A stretch of 64,000 nt of DNA from TH-plancto1 sp043777375 (GTDB lineage Bacteria > Planctomycetota > Planctomycetia > Planctomycetales > Planctomycetaceae): positions 1 to 64,000 of the forward strand of contig JAYWHX010000031.1 of the NCBI GenBank assembly GCA_043777375.1. The letters are read 5' to 3'. The notes under the pieces are model-generated. The model was not told where the DNA came from. It saw nothing but the letters and a program-made list of their open reading frames with translations, and searched no databases. Shown here piece by piece: positions 19,201-27,199 of this stretch (the first letter of the stretch is position 1; each line of letters starts with the position of its first letter). The position numbers and the translations under genes are program-made.

Positions 19201-19907
19201 TCGGGCGTCAGGACAGCCGTGATTTTGGCGTTTGCCTCATCGGTGATCTTTTGCCGATCTTCGGGAGCCCCTCCAAATCCCAGCGTCCGGAAGGCAGTCA
19301 TCTGCTCTTCCTGAACCTTCGCGATCTGGTCCTTCTGCTCTTGAGACAGGCCAAGCTCACCCGCGACAGCCTCCTGTGTGATGGCTCCAGCCCCTTGGCG
19401 GTGGTAACTGATTTGCCGTAATCGACTGATCTTTTCGTCGCCAATGATCTGCTTCAGCTGTTCTTCGGATTCTTTTTGAGACTTGGTCATCTCAATCTGT
19501 ATTTCGGCCTGCAACAGGGCACGCTCTTCGTCGGATGCGTCTCGCATCTTGCCGAACAGTTCCTGCACCTTGGGGCTGCCGCCGCGATTGGCGCGGCGGG
19601 CCTCATTGAATTCCTCGAGTTTGGTCTTCTGGTCGTCAGTCAGCTGTAGCTCTTCAAGGGTTGAGTCGTTTCGCAGTTCACCAGTCAACCCCCCGCCGCC
19701 ACGCCCACCACGTCCCCCGCCACCAAATCCGCCGCCACCGAATCCCCCGCCTGGCCCGCCGCGTCCGCGCCCGCCACCGTCCTGATTTCCACCGGGAGGA
19801 GGACCGCCACCGCCATCCGGGCCTTGGGCGAGTACGAGTCCACCTACTGTCACAAACAGGAGGACGAACGCACTGAGGTTGCGGAGATCGTGCCGACTGA
19901 GGATCAT
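16224..19907 (-). CDS. Secretin N-domain repeat protein without secretin channel
   Basis: A 1227-residue exported protein starting at the ATG at 19907 (GGTGGGA upstream), with a signal sequence (LSAFVLLFVTVGGLVLAQ). The layout is a glycine/proline-rich stretch (about 35-90), a helical Spy/CpxP-like region with LTxxQ motifs (LTDDQKTKLEEF, LTPEQQAKW), then an STN/N0-like module (TFSYFDKKEYTPTEALDILN). After that come about seven secretin N1/NolW-type repeats (VVFPLEGVDVEQIAKEIEQV, YTMKFLNAADAELVLRGL, VYKVMSAETREVTKTIDALM, MVQLEYADAQEVYDVLKEV and others). The C-terminus is glycine-rich (GGGTGASPFGGGSGGGG). The beta-barrel secretin domain of GspD/PilQ is not visible. A periplasmic ring or scaffold role is inferred. 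Confidence 0.85.
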   Translation of the reverse strand: MILSRHDLRNLSAFVLLFVTVGGLVLAQGPDGGGGPPPGGNQDGGGRGRGGPGGGFGGGGFGGGGRGGRGGGGLTGELRNDSTLEELQLTDDQKTKLEEFNEARRANRGGSPKVQELFGKMRDASDEERALLQAEIQIEMTKSQKESEEQLKQIIGDEKISRLRQISYHRQGAGAITQEAVAGELGLSQEQKDQIAKVQEEQMTAFRTLGFGGAPEDRQKITDEANAKITAVLTPEQQAKWTGMISPPPKDVAAAASGSVPTPGGAPVTPPRRTQIIVEAPPGVTPEVSFGKEAKDTQKLQFGFRYAPWMDVLKLFAESANLSLDLNAVPPGTFSYFDKKEYTPTEALDILNGYLLPKGFVLVRRDDFLVCISIDEEIAPNLVPVIAADELATHGKNELLTVVFPLEGVDVEQIAKEIEQVKGPQGKVVGMKTTNSLIVTDIGTNLRRIQSLLVGATRGGPNDLVFKPYTMKFLNAADAELVLRGLLGLQAPVTNVSAGSAADSRGRDSRFGGNFGGQPPAPAPSSRSAVKSSAQLTADSRTNALLVSATAAEHLLIEQALKTIDVEAEGGATAGSNKPFLRVYKVMSAETREVTKTIDALMPGIVVNEDTSIRAISIFASEKQQAEVDTLIRQLDGGGGSEQVAVIPLNKMDASMAVSTLQSMFIRDGNAAPTIQADLLGRQVMVRGTSDQLVQVKTLLTQLGEDGTGRPKGSQAGMFRRYPISGRDPAELLPLIERMWGTASPNPIRIVTPGERGQGSKSSGPVREIIRPDRGTSETRNTDEELQPSTAIPRPSRSAASQPRGTRVKTAVLAGEETPAEEAPADVAPASVTPAEAAPAPEATTSPAASEAPAVQLPAAKGQESSVVVTVMGDELLLTSDDPAALDQLEELLGQTMEILPPRLQWTVFPLQTADATEIATMLEQLFPDSSVSKSSGSSSMLGTMGSGVSSFGSSLMGMTGLGNMAAGPQTLQIIPEIRLNALFVAGPINKVREVEEMLKVLDASEWPDTLRNKNSHMVQLEYADAQEVYDVLKEVYKGYLEDGANNPQANALAMLMGGGRGNQNQNQKPKTQLAFGIDKRTNQIVVWGDDTIFREVESLAKSLDKAAQEAKRTVRVLSLQNTSSSVVTSALGQLMPKVKVSSSGPRSSTSSSSSSTPTPTTSSSGGAGDAANQDQMREMFRQRMQQGGGTGASPFGGGSGGGGGNPFGGSNGGSPFGSGGRSRRGQ

Positions 19908-20141
19908 TTTTCCCACCACAACCGTGAATGTCATCCGATGAATACAGAGCTAGCTGTCCGTTCCAGACAGTGAGTTCTCGCGAACAGGGTGAAAACCTCG
20001 CTCGCCGGAACTCCGAACTCCGCCATGAGAACGGCCCACTTGGCCGTGATTCTACTGTTTGGGACAGTCAAGCTGGAGAATCCGGGTTATCATCCCGGTC
20101 CAGATTTCCCATTCCGCATCTTCGACTCCCGAGACCTGTTC

Positions 20142-21185
20142 ATGGGAAATCCCATCAGTCGTACCTTCGGATCATCCGTTCCGGTGTCATGCGGGAAATT
20201 CCGAACCACTGGTTTCGTCCGGTTCTGCTTACTGTGCTTGATGTTCGGATTATTCCTGGCGAGGAATCTTCCAGCACAGGGACCGGACGGGGGGCGGGAA
20301 GGTCGTGGCGGTGAAGGAGGGAGAGGCGGCGATCGCGGTGAAGGAGGCCGGGGTGGCGGACGGGGAGGTTTCGATCCTTCCCAAATGGTCTCGCGCCTTG
20401 ATGTGGATCAAAACGGCATCATTACTGCCAACGAAATCGAACGCATGCCGAGTTTCGTTCGCGAAAGCTGGCAGCAGCAGGGGCTGGACTTCAACCGGGG
20501 AGTTCGCGTCGAGGATTTGCAGCAGTCCGCCCAGCGTGGGATGGAAGACATGCGTCGCCAGCGGGAAGAGGGTGGGCGGGGGCGTGACTTCGAACGCTCT
20601 GATCGGCCCGACTTTGTCCCTCCACAGGACACCGGAAGTGCTGGGAATTCGAATGAAGGTCGTAGCGGCAGGGGCACTTCCACTACCGGCAGCGGCCCAA
20701 CTGCCAAGGCGCCCCGCACCCGAGTGTCGCCGCTCCTGCCCGAGACCTACAAGGCCCTCGACACAGATTTCGACGGGCAGATCGCCCTCTACGAATGGCG
20801 GAAAGGGAAACGCGGCACTCTCTCGCAGTTCTCTCAATCTGACATTGATGGCGATGGCTTTCTGATTCCCAAGGAATTGGCCAAGACGATTGCCGCGACA
20901 CCTGCTGTGGCGGCTCCCGGCACCGCTGCTCCATCCGCCACCACAGTTCCAGTCGTACCCGCAGCCCCACCCGCTCCGGTCGCGGTCTCTGTCGACGCAG
21001 CTGTGAAAGCCAATCGAGCGTTTGAGCTTCTGGACCAAGACAAGAGCCAGACCGTAGTGGGTTCGGAGTGGGACAAGAGTTCTCGTCTGAAGCCGCTCTT
21101 TGTCAAAGGCGGCGTCGACCTCTCGAAGCCACTCAACAAAGACGAATTCACCCAAGCCTTTGTACGTGTCGGGGCAGACAAGTAA
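20142..21185 (+). CDS. EF-hand protein, exported
   Basis: A protein of about 347 residues with several EF-hand-like Ca-binding loops: DVDQNGIITANEIE, DTDFDGQIALYEWRK, DIDGDGFLIPKE and DQDKSQTVVGSEW. Between the first pair and the others lies a long Gly/Arg/Asp-rich stretch and an Ala/Pro-rich linker. The start is uncertain: the frame is open from 19989, but the ATG at 20142 gives the best secretion signal (FCLLCLMFGLFLARNLPAQ). It diverges from the secretin-N-repeat gene. Calcium-dependent roles in planctomycete envelopes are known only in general, and no specific function is claimed. Confidence 0.75.
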   Translation: MGNPISRTFGSSVPVSCGKFRTTGFVRFCLLCLMFGLFLARNLPAQGPDGGREGRGGEGGRGGDRGEGGRGGGRGGFDPSQMVSRLDVDQNGIITANEIERMPSFVRESWQQQGLDFNRGVRVEDLQQSAQRGMEDMRRQREEGGRGRDFERSDRPDFVPPQDTGSAGNSNEGRSGRGTSTTGSGPTAKAPRTRVSPLLPETYKALDTDFDGQIALYEWRKGKRGTLSQFSQSDIDGDGFLIPKELAKTIAATPAVAAPGTAAPSATTVPVVPAAPPAPVAVSVDAAVKANRAFELLDQDKSQTVVGSEWDKSSRLKPLFVKGGVDLSKPLNKDEFTQAFVRVGADK

Positions 21186-21303
21186 ACGCCGAGCCCCACT
21201 AGGATCGCTTTGCTCAATCACGCGCAGCCCTCTAGGATGAAGCCGTAACTTCCAGTCCGCCGGGCTGGAAGGCGACTTCGTGTGCGGGTAGTGAAGGCGA
21301 TTG

Positions 21304-22047
21304 ATGGCTTCTGGAAAATGGATTCAAGCAGTTGTCGGCAGCCATCCGGTCGAGGCGTGGGTGCCCAAGGTTTGCTCGACATCCGAGGCGATCCTGTTCC
21401 TGCATGACCTGGATGCGGTCGCTCCGTCGCAGCACGAATCCTTTCGGGTGATCTTAGAATCGTCGTCGGTTCCCGTGATTTGCCCGCTTCTCGGTCGCAC
21501 GTGGTGGCTCTCACTCCCCACGGCGAAGTTCCCCGAAGCTGGGCCACTGGGCTGGGTGCGGGCAGAGGTGATCCCGTACATCGAGCAGACTTGGCAAGTG
21601 AAAATGCCTCTCATCGGGATTATTGGTATTGGGATGGGGGGACATGGGGCACTGAATTTAGCTTATCGCTCGGCTCGCCAATTCCCCGTCGTTGCCGCGA
21701 TTTCGCCAGCGATCGATTTCCATCCGTACCAAGCGAGTGAACCGGCCTTGAGCGAGGTCTTCGAATCGGTCGAAGCGGCTCGGCAGGAAACCGCGACTCT
21801 GCACCTGCACCCGCTGAACTGGCCGCTCTCGCAGCGAATCGCCTGCCACCCCGCCGACCCGTTCTGGTTCGAAGGCTGCGAACGCCTCGCCAGCAAGCTA
21901 GACTCGTCCGGCATCCCATTCGATCGAGAACTCGGCCGCCTGACCGCCTTCGATCGCACGCTGTACGAGAGCCAGCAGCTGCGGCTTTCGATCGAGTATG
22001 TCCAGCGAAACCTCGCCAGTGCGGCCCGCCAGTTGGAAGTGGTGTAG
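21304..22047 (+). CDS. Esterase-fold protein lacking the nucleophile serine
   Basis: A 247-residue alpha/beta-hydrolase of the esterase D/S-formylglutathione hydrolase-like superfamily. The nucleophile-elbow equivalent reads GIIGIGMGGHGALNLAYR: in active members it is G-x-S-M-G-G-H-G, but here residue 110, where serine is expected, is glycine. The remaining fold elements (LFLHDLDAV near 32-40, VVAAISPAIDFHPYQ, ASKLDSSGIPFDREL) are preserved, so it is more likely a pseudo-enzyme or a binder than a hydrolase. AGTGAAGG lies about 8 bases before the ATG. The gene lies between the EF-hand and SLC13 permease genes. Confidence 0.8.
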   Translation: MASGKWIQAVVGSHPVEAWVPKVCSTSEAILFLHDLDAVAPSQHESFRVILESSSVPVICPLLGRTWWLSLPTAKFPEAGPLGWVRAEVIPYIEQTWQVKMPLIGIIGIGMGGHGALNLAYRSARQFPVVAAISPAIDFHPYQASEPALSEVFESVEAARQETATLHLHPLNWPLSQRIACHPADPFWFEGCERLASKLDSSGIPFDRELGRLTAFDRTLYESQQLRLSIEYVQRNLASAARQLEVV

Positions 22048-22385
22048 AACGGAGTTGAACTCGTTCGGCGGACAGCCCTAGGAAACTCAGCCGTTCCGAT
22101 TGGGTAAGCTGTCCGGCCTAAACCTCTGGCAGAGCATAGACTGCTGCGGCTTGACCGATACAATCCATACCATGCGAAGTTGAATGCCATGACGTTCCGG
22201 TTTTCGTATCGGAAGAGTCCTTTGGCTGGTGCTTGTTAAGCCCGCTCCTTGCGACAGGTTGTCACGAGGGACCAATTCGTCACGGACACCAAATTTCGTC
22301 TCAGCCCGGAGGTCGCTTCCGGGCTGTTGTTGTTGATGGCCCCCGCTGATCTCGCCGGACTCTTTTTTCAGTGAATTGCGACAGC
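22048..22385. promoter_or_regulatory. Intergenic region with hairpin before permease gene
   Basis: This stretch separates the esterase-like gene from the permease. AGCCCGGA (22303-22310) pairs with TCCGGGCT (22318-22325) across a 7-base loop, followed by GTTGTTGTTG. It could be a terminator of the esterase gene or a leader structure of the permease. I could not match it to a named riboswitch. No coding frame is visible. Confidence 0.4.
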
Positions 22386-24263
22386 ATGTTTGATTCCGCG
22401 AACCTGATGCTTGGACTCGACTGGTCATGGTCAGGTATTCAAGTATTACCTTGGCCGATGATTGTGACACTCGGCGTGCTTGTCGGGATCATCATCGCTC
22501 TGTACTACGAGAAGATCGCTGCTGAGCTGATTATGCTTGCGGCACTCATCACTCTGGTCTTGTGCCGCGTGATCGATATGAAGACCGCGCTGGTTGGGTT
22601 CTCCAATGAGGCGATCTTCACGATTGCTGGCTTACTCGTCGTGGGGACCGGTCTGCAAACGACGGGGGCCATCGAGTACATCAGTCGAGCCATGTTAGGA
22701 CAGCCGAAGAAAGGGACTCCTCTATTGCGATTGATCGCCCCGGTGGCGGGGCTGTCGGCGTTTATGAACAACACCCCGCTGGTGGCGTTCTTCCTGCCGA
22801 TCTTCGTGCATGTGGCCCGCAAGCTGCGGACCTCGCCATCGAAGCTGCTGATTCCGCTGTCGTATGCATCGATCCTCGGGGGCACTTGCACCCTGATTGG
22901 GACAAGTACGAACTTTGTGATTCATTCCGCCATGGAGGACGCCGGGATGAAAGGGATGGGGATGTGGGAGCTGGCCTGGATCGGTGTCCCCGTCTCGATT
23001 GTTGGCCTGCTCTACATGCACATCTTCGGGGATCGACTGTTGCCCGATCGCCGAGACATCCTGGAGTACGCCGAGAGCCACCGCCGCGAATACACCGTCG
23101 AATTGATCGTCCGTCCCACGTGCTCACTGATCGGAACCACGATCCGCAAGTCGGGCCTCCGCGATCTGCCGGGGCTGTACCTGTACGCCATTGAGCGCAG
23201 CGGCGAGCGGCTCTCCCCGGTCGACCCCGAACAGTTCCTGCTGCTGGACGACATCCTTTGTTTCTCGGGAGTGGTCGCAACCATCCTCGATGCCCAGAAG
23301 ATTCGTGGCCTCGAGCCCATCGACCACCACGAACAGATTCTCCCTCACCCGGCATTGTCCGCTTTGCCTGCCGCCCAGGGGATTCCCACGGCTGCGCCTC
23401 GCTCGGGGAACCAGTTGTGCGAGGCGGTGATTTCGCCGACTTCACCGCTCGTGGGCATGACGGTCAAAGAGGCCGATTTCCGGTCGCGGTATCACGCTTC
23501 GATCATGGCGGTTCACCGCAGCGGCGAGAAGATCGAGCGGAAGATCGGCCAGATTGTGCTGCAACCCGGTGATACCCTGCTGGTCGATGCCCCCGAGGAT
23601 TTCATCCATCGCTGGCGAAACTCGGGCGACTTCTTCCTGGTCTCGGGACTGGAGGACAGTGCCCCCATTGACCACCGACGGGCGTGGATCGCTCTCTCGA
23701 TCTTCGGCGCGGTCGTCCTCGGTTTGACCTTTCTGTCGGATCATTCGGCACTCATTTCGCTGATTGGGGCCGCACTGACGGTGCTGACCGGCTGTACCAC
23801 GTCCCGCGAAGCGAACCGCAGTATCGATCTCCCTGTCCTGATCTTGATCGCAGCTGCATTGGGAGTCAGCAAGGCGCTCGACAAGAGCGGAGCCGCCGAG
23901 TGGATCGCGAACTACTTGATCGGATGGGCCGAGCCCTGGGGCAAGGTGGCCGTACTGGCGGTGGTTGTGGTACTGACCGGCGTGCTCACGGAACTGCTGA
24001 GCAACAATGCGTGCGCTGCGATCATGGGTGCCTTGGCATTGGCGACTGCGAAGAAGACCGGCATCGACCCTCGACCGCTGCTACTGGCGGTGGCGGTCAC
24101 TTCATCCTACGGATTCGCCACGCCGCTGGGTTATCAGACCAACCTGATGGTGTTCGGTCCCGGGGGGTATAAGTTCCGTGACTACCTGCGCATTGGCATC
24201 CCGCTCGACATTATCTGCTGGACGATGACGATCATCATTGTGCCGCTGTTGTGGAAGCTGTGA
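22386..24263 (+). CDS. SLC13-family permease with RCK domains
   Basis: Inner-membrane transporter of the divalent-anion:Na+ symporter (SLC13/ArsB-like) family, of about 625 residues. The N-terminal half has several membrane helices and the repeat MNNTPLVAFFLPIFV together with GTSTNFVIH. Two TrkA-C/RCK-C regulatory domains occupy roughly 225-425 (EYTVELIVRPTCSLIGTT; EAVISPTSPLVGMTVKEA), and the second membrane half begins near WIALSIFGAVVLGLTF. The start was put at the ATG at 22386, although the frame is open from a GTG at 22371; neither has a clear ribosome-binding site. The transported anion cannot be told. Confidence 0.88.
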   Translation: MFDSANLMLGLDWSWSGIQVLPWPMIVTLGVLVGIIIALYYEKIAAELIMLAALITLVLCRVIDMKTALVGFSNEAIFTIAGLLVVGTGLQTTGAIEYISRAMLGQPKKGTPLLRLIAPVAGLSAFMNNTPLVAFFLPIFVHVARKLRTSPSKLLIPLSYASILGGTCTLIGTSTNFVIHSAMEDAGMKGMGMWELAWIGVPVSIVGLLYMHIFGDRLLPDRRDILEYAESHRREYTVELIVRPTCSLIGTTIRKSGLRDLPGLYLYAIERSGERLSPVDPEQFLLLDDILCFSGVVATILDAQKIRGLEPIDHHEQILPHPALSALPAAQGIPTAAPRSGNQLCEAVISPTSPLVGMTVKEADFRSRYHASIMAVHRSGEKIERKIGQIVLQPGDTLLVDAPEDFIHRWRNSGDFFLVSGLEDSAPIDHRRAWIALSIFGAVVLGLTFLSDHSALISLIGAALTVLTGCTTSREANRSIDLPVLILIAAALGVSKALDKSGAAEWIANYLIGWAEPWGKVAVLAVVVVLTGVLTELLSNNACAAIMGALALATAKKTGIDPRPLLLAVAVTSSYGFATPLGYQTNLMVFGPGGYKFRDYLRIGIPLDIICWTMTIIIVPLLWKL

Positions 24264-24283
24264 GGTTGTGATCGCTTTGGTGC

Positions 24284-24368
24284 TGTGGGAGGGCGAAGCT
24301 CCTGCTGAGCCGCGAGCCAGTGAACACGCCGAATCGCGGTAGCGGCTCGGCAGGAGCCTCGTCCGCCT
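24284..24368. repeat. GGAGGGCGAAGCTCCTGC inverted repeat
   Basis: A perfect-looking hairpin element lies in the gap before prfB. The left arm (about 24284-24311) contains GGGCGAAGCTCCTGCTGAGC, and the right arm (about 24338-24366) contains GCGGCTCGGCAGGAGCCTCG, its approximate complement. The gap between permease and prfB holds nothing else I can name. Confidence 0.7.
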
Positions 24369-24500
24369 GATCGAGTTGAACCTGTAGCTGCCGTTGAGAG
24401 GGCAGTCAGTTCTCAAATTGGACATCGGACCTATACTGCGACCACTCCGAAAGTCTTTGGATCGAATTCGATTCAAGACCACCATCAGGAATTGCCAGCC

Positions 24501-25608
24501 ATGCTCGATCACGAAATCCGCAACAGTTGTCTGAACCTCATCGAGCGGGTCACCCAGCTCAAGGACTCTCTTTGACTACGACGTCAAACGGAACAGAGCG
24601 AATGAGCTCGATGCCTTAATGTCGGCCCCCAACGCCTGGGACAACGCCGAAGCCGCGCAAAAAATCATTGACGAACGACGGCTGCTCACCAAGCAGCTGG
24701 GCCCGTTGGCATCGCTGTCACAAGGGGCAGACGACCTGACGGTGCTGCTGGAATTTGCCGAGGAAGACGACAGCGTCACGCCGGACGTGCGCGAGCAGGA
24801 AGCGGCCCTCGGCAAGCAGCTGTACGCCGCCGAGTTGCAGGCGAGCATGTCGAAGCCCGAGGACCCAGGCAATGCCTTCATGACGGTCCAGGCCGGGGAA
24901 GGCGGGACCGACTCGGCTGATTTCGCGCAGATGCTCGTGCGGATGTATGCCCGCTGGGCAGAGACGCATGACATCAAGGTCGACCTCATGGATGAATCTC
25001 CGGGTGAAGAGGCGGGCATCCGCAACGCGACACTGCACTTCACGGGGGATTACGCCTTCGGCTTCTTGAAGGGGGAGACCGGCAATCATCGATTGGTGCG
25101 GATTAGCCCGTTCGACTCAGCGGGTCGTCGGCATACTGCCTTTGCCGCGGTCGACGTGACCCCCGACCTGGACGATGAAAACATCGTCGAAATCGACTGG
25201 GCCAAAGACATTCGCGAAGATGTGTACCGCGCGAGCGGAGCAGGGGGGCAGCACGTCAACAAGACCAGCTCCGCCATCCGGCTGACCCACTTGCCGACGA
25301 ATGTCGTCGCGACCTGTCAGAACGAACGCAGCCAGCACCAGAACCGAGCGGCAGCTCGCAAGATGTTGATCGCCAAGCTGTATCAATTGGGCGAAGAAAA
25401 GAAAGCCGCCAGTACAGCGGCCCGGCGCGGCGAGAAGTGTAAGATCGGTTTTGGCGGTCAAACAATCCGCAATTACGTTCTGCAGCCGGAACAATTCGTG
25501 AAGGACACCCGCAGCGATCTCAAAACGAGCAACCCGCTGGAAGTGCTTGACGGACAACTGGACCCACACATCGAGGCGTATTTGCGATGGAGCATCACCG
25601 GAGCGTGA
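24501..25608 (+). CDS. prfB: Peptide chain release factor 2 (programmed +1 frameshift)
   Basis: Release factor that reads UGA and UAA. The ATG at 24501 opens a 24-codon reading frame ending at a TGA at 24573-24575, and translation continues in the +1 frame from GAC at 24574, giving about 368 residues, the usual RF2 length. The slip site is CTT TGA C, preceded by AAGGA 4 bases upstream, the arrangement known from E. coli RF2 autoregulation. The SPF anticodon-like motif (202-204, RISPFDSAG) and the GGQ motif (248-250, GAGGQHVNKTSSAIR) are present. AGGA lies about 10 bases before the ATG. prmC, which methylates the GGQ glutamine, lies 0.6 kb away on the opposite strand. Confidence 0.95.
24561..24576 (+). 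promoter_or_regulatory. RF2 programmed +1 frameshift signal
   Basis: AAGGA (24561-24565), a 4-base spacer, CTT (24570-24572), the in-frame TGA (24573-24575) and C form the standard RF2 recoding element. The Shine-Dalgarno-like AAGGA pairs with 16S rRNA while the ribosome stalls on UGA when RF2 is scarce, and slips +1 from CUU to UUU. The downstream frame then encodes DYDVKRNRANELDAL, matching the homologous N-domain. Confidence 0.93.
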
Positions 25609-25823
25609 CCGTTTGTGCCAGCACCTGCCCACTATGCGGCCAACCGAATCAGTGTGCCCGAGAACAAAACCTGCGGGAGGGGCACTGCGAGCCATCTGCT
25701 GAACTGGCCTGCTGGTGCGTCGACTTAGTGTTTACCCCAGAACTACTGCGACGAATTCCGGCTTCTGGACTAGGCAAATCATGTGTCTGTCGAGCGTGCG
25801 CTGAGTCGAAACAGCCTGATTAG
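25587..25823 (+). CDS. Cysteine-rich CWC family protein
   Basis: A 78-residue protein of the cysteine-rich CWC family. The spaced cysteines are CPLCGQPNQCA, then LACWCVDL with the family CWC motif, then SCVCRACAES. Function is unknown; metal binding by the cysteines is an inference. The ATG overlaps the last 22 bases of prfB, with GAGGCG 8 bases upstream; the alternative GTG at 25605 overlaps the prfB stop as GTGA. Its end converges on, and overlaps by 4 bases, the Flp pilin gene of the opposite strand. Confidence 0.75.
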   Translation: MEHHRSVTVCASTCPLCGQPNQCAREQNLREGHCEPSAELACWCVDLVFTPELLRRIPASGLGKSCVCRACAESKQPD

Positions 25824-25993
25824 AATCCTGCAGCCTGTAATTCCGCCCCTGAATGATTGAACAGATCGCCCGTTTTCGCTGCCAGTTGGCCAACGGTGAC
25901 CATGACAGTCAACAGGATCAGGCCGATCATCACAGCATATTCCACGGCCGTGGGACCGTCTTCGCTGATCAGGAATCTCATGACGGAGCGCAT
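25820..25993 (-). CDS. Flp/Fap-type pilin
   Basis: A 57-residue protein beginning MRSVMRFLISEDGPTAVEYA, followed by the hydrophobic VMIGLILLTVMVTVGQL helix. The G-P-T-A-V-E-Y motif is the Flp (type IVb) pilin cleavage site with the conserved Glu-Tyr at +4/+5 after the glycine, cleaved by a prepilin peptidase. Its short soluble tail matches the family. No other tad genes are adjacent. The start could also be the ATG at 25981. It overlaps the stop of the CWC gene on the plus strand. Confidence 0.85.
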   Translation of the reverse strand: MRSVMRFLISEDGPTAVEYAVMIGLILLTVMVTVGQLAAKTGDLFNHSGAELQAAGF

Positions 25994-26159
25994 GGTGTCG
26001 GCTCGGCTCGGACGGTGAGGAAGCAGTGAATCTTATTGAGAGTCTGCGTTTCAGTGTTGAACTGGGCAACTCAAATCGCCCGAATTCGCCTTCACTTCTG
26101 CGGGGGGCTGCCGCTTGTAGGGGCGTGGTGCGATCTCGCAACACAGTCGCAGTCTCATC

Positions 26160-27053
26160 TCAGCCTCGCCGTCGCCGCGCTCGAATCGCCCGTGGCTGGG
26201 AGTCCAAGTCCGACACAATGGCCACGTCTTCAAACTCCGAATCAGGTTGACTGATAACAGTTCGAACCGTCTCGGCCTGTTCTGGACTGAACTCAATCAA
26301 CATCCACCCCCCCGGCTTCACAAACGCCGGAGCCTCAGCTGCGATCTTTCGAATCAGGTCGAGGCCATCCGCTCCGCCGTCGAGGGCTCGGTGCGGTTCG
26401 TGGTTACGGACATTGGGGGCCAAGGTCTGAATCTCGGCTGTCGGGATATACGGGGGATTGCTGACCAGCACGTCAAATTGCTCCCCTCGGTGGAGCGGCT
26501 TCAGCAGGTCCCCACATCGCAATTCGACTCGGTCAGAAACGTGGTGACGTTCGAGATTCCGCTGCGCCACCTCCAGCGTCGGAGGATGGATCTCGACTCC
26601 CACGATGCGGGCCGTTTTGTGATTCACCGCAATCGCCGTACTGATACAGCCAGACCCGACCCCCAATTCCAGAATAGTCGGATTGGTGATCTCCTTCAGC
26701 AGCCGCAGGGTTTCCATCACTAGTAGCTCGGTATCCGGCCTTGGAATCAGCACGTCGCGGTTCACTTCAAACGCGAGGCTGTAGAACTCCTTGGTCCCGA
26801 CCAGGTACGCCACAGGCTCGGCATTGACCCTGCGTTTGACGAGTTCCCGCATTTTCTGACGGGCGGTCTCGGGCAAAACCTCGTCGTACGCCGTGTACAA
26901 TTGAATTCGCGAGCATCCCCGGGCATGTGCCAGCAGCACCTCGGCATCGAGTCGAGCTGAGTCGCTGCCATGCTTTTTGAGGTGACCGATCGTCCATTCC
27001 AGGACGCGGCGTACAGTCCATTCCTCGGACGGGACAGCAGCTTCAGAAGACAC
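26160..27053 (-). CDS. prmC: Release factor glutamine N5-methyltransferase
   Basis: Methyltransferase that modifies the glutamine of the GGQ motif of release factors. The GTG at 27053 was chosen because AAGGA lies 7 bases upstream, giving 297 residues; the open frame extends upstream to a TTG without support. The helical N-domain is followed by the SAM-binding motif ILELGVGSGC at about 128-136 and the catalytic NPPY at 199-202 (VSNPPYIPTAE). The infC gene is about 150 bases upstream on the same strand. prfB, its substrate gene, is 0.6 kb downstream on the other strand. Confidence 0.93.
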   Translation of the reverse strand: MSSEAAVPSEEWTVRRVLEWTIGHLKKHGSDSARLDAEVLLAHARGCSRIQLYTAYDEVLPETARQKMRELVKRRVNAEPVAYLVGTKEFYSLAFEVNRDVLIPRPDTELLVMETLRLLKEITNPTILELGVGSGCISTAIAVNHKTARIVGVEIHPPTLEVAQRNLERHHVSDRVELRCGDLLKPLHRGEQFDVLVSNPPYIPTAEIQTLAPNVRNHEPHRALDGGADGLDLIRKIAAEAPAFVKPGGWMLIEFSPEQAETVRTVISQPDSEFEDVAIVSDLDSQPRAIRARRRRG

Positions 27054-27199
27054 GGGAACATCCTTGCAGGGTCGAATCACCGACTGCACCCATGCGAAGA
27101 CGGGCCAGCTCGAAATCGGGCCGATATGCAAAGCGGGTCAGTGACTCTCTGGCCACCGACCCGCACAGCGACATCCATGCACAGCAGTCATCGTAACGC

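Noticed and set aside
22303..22334. Named riboswitch ahead of the permease
   Set aside because: The hairpin has no conserved core that I could match to a known class; it may simply be a terminator.
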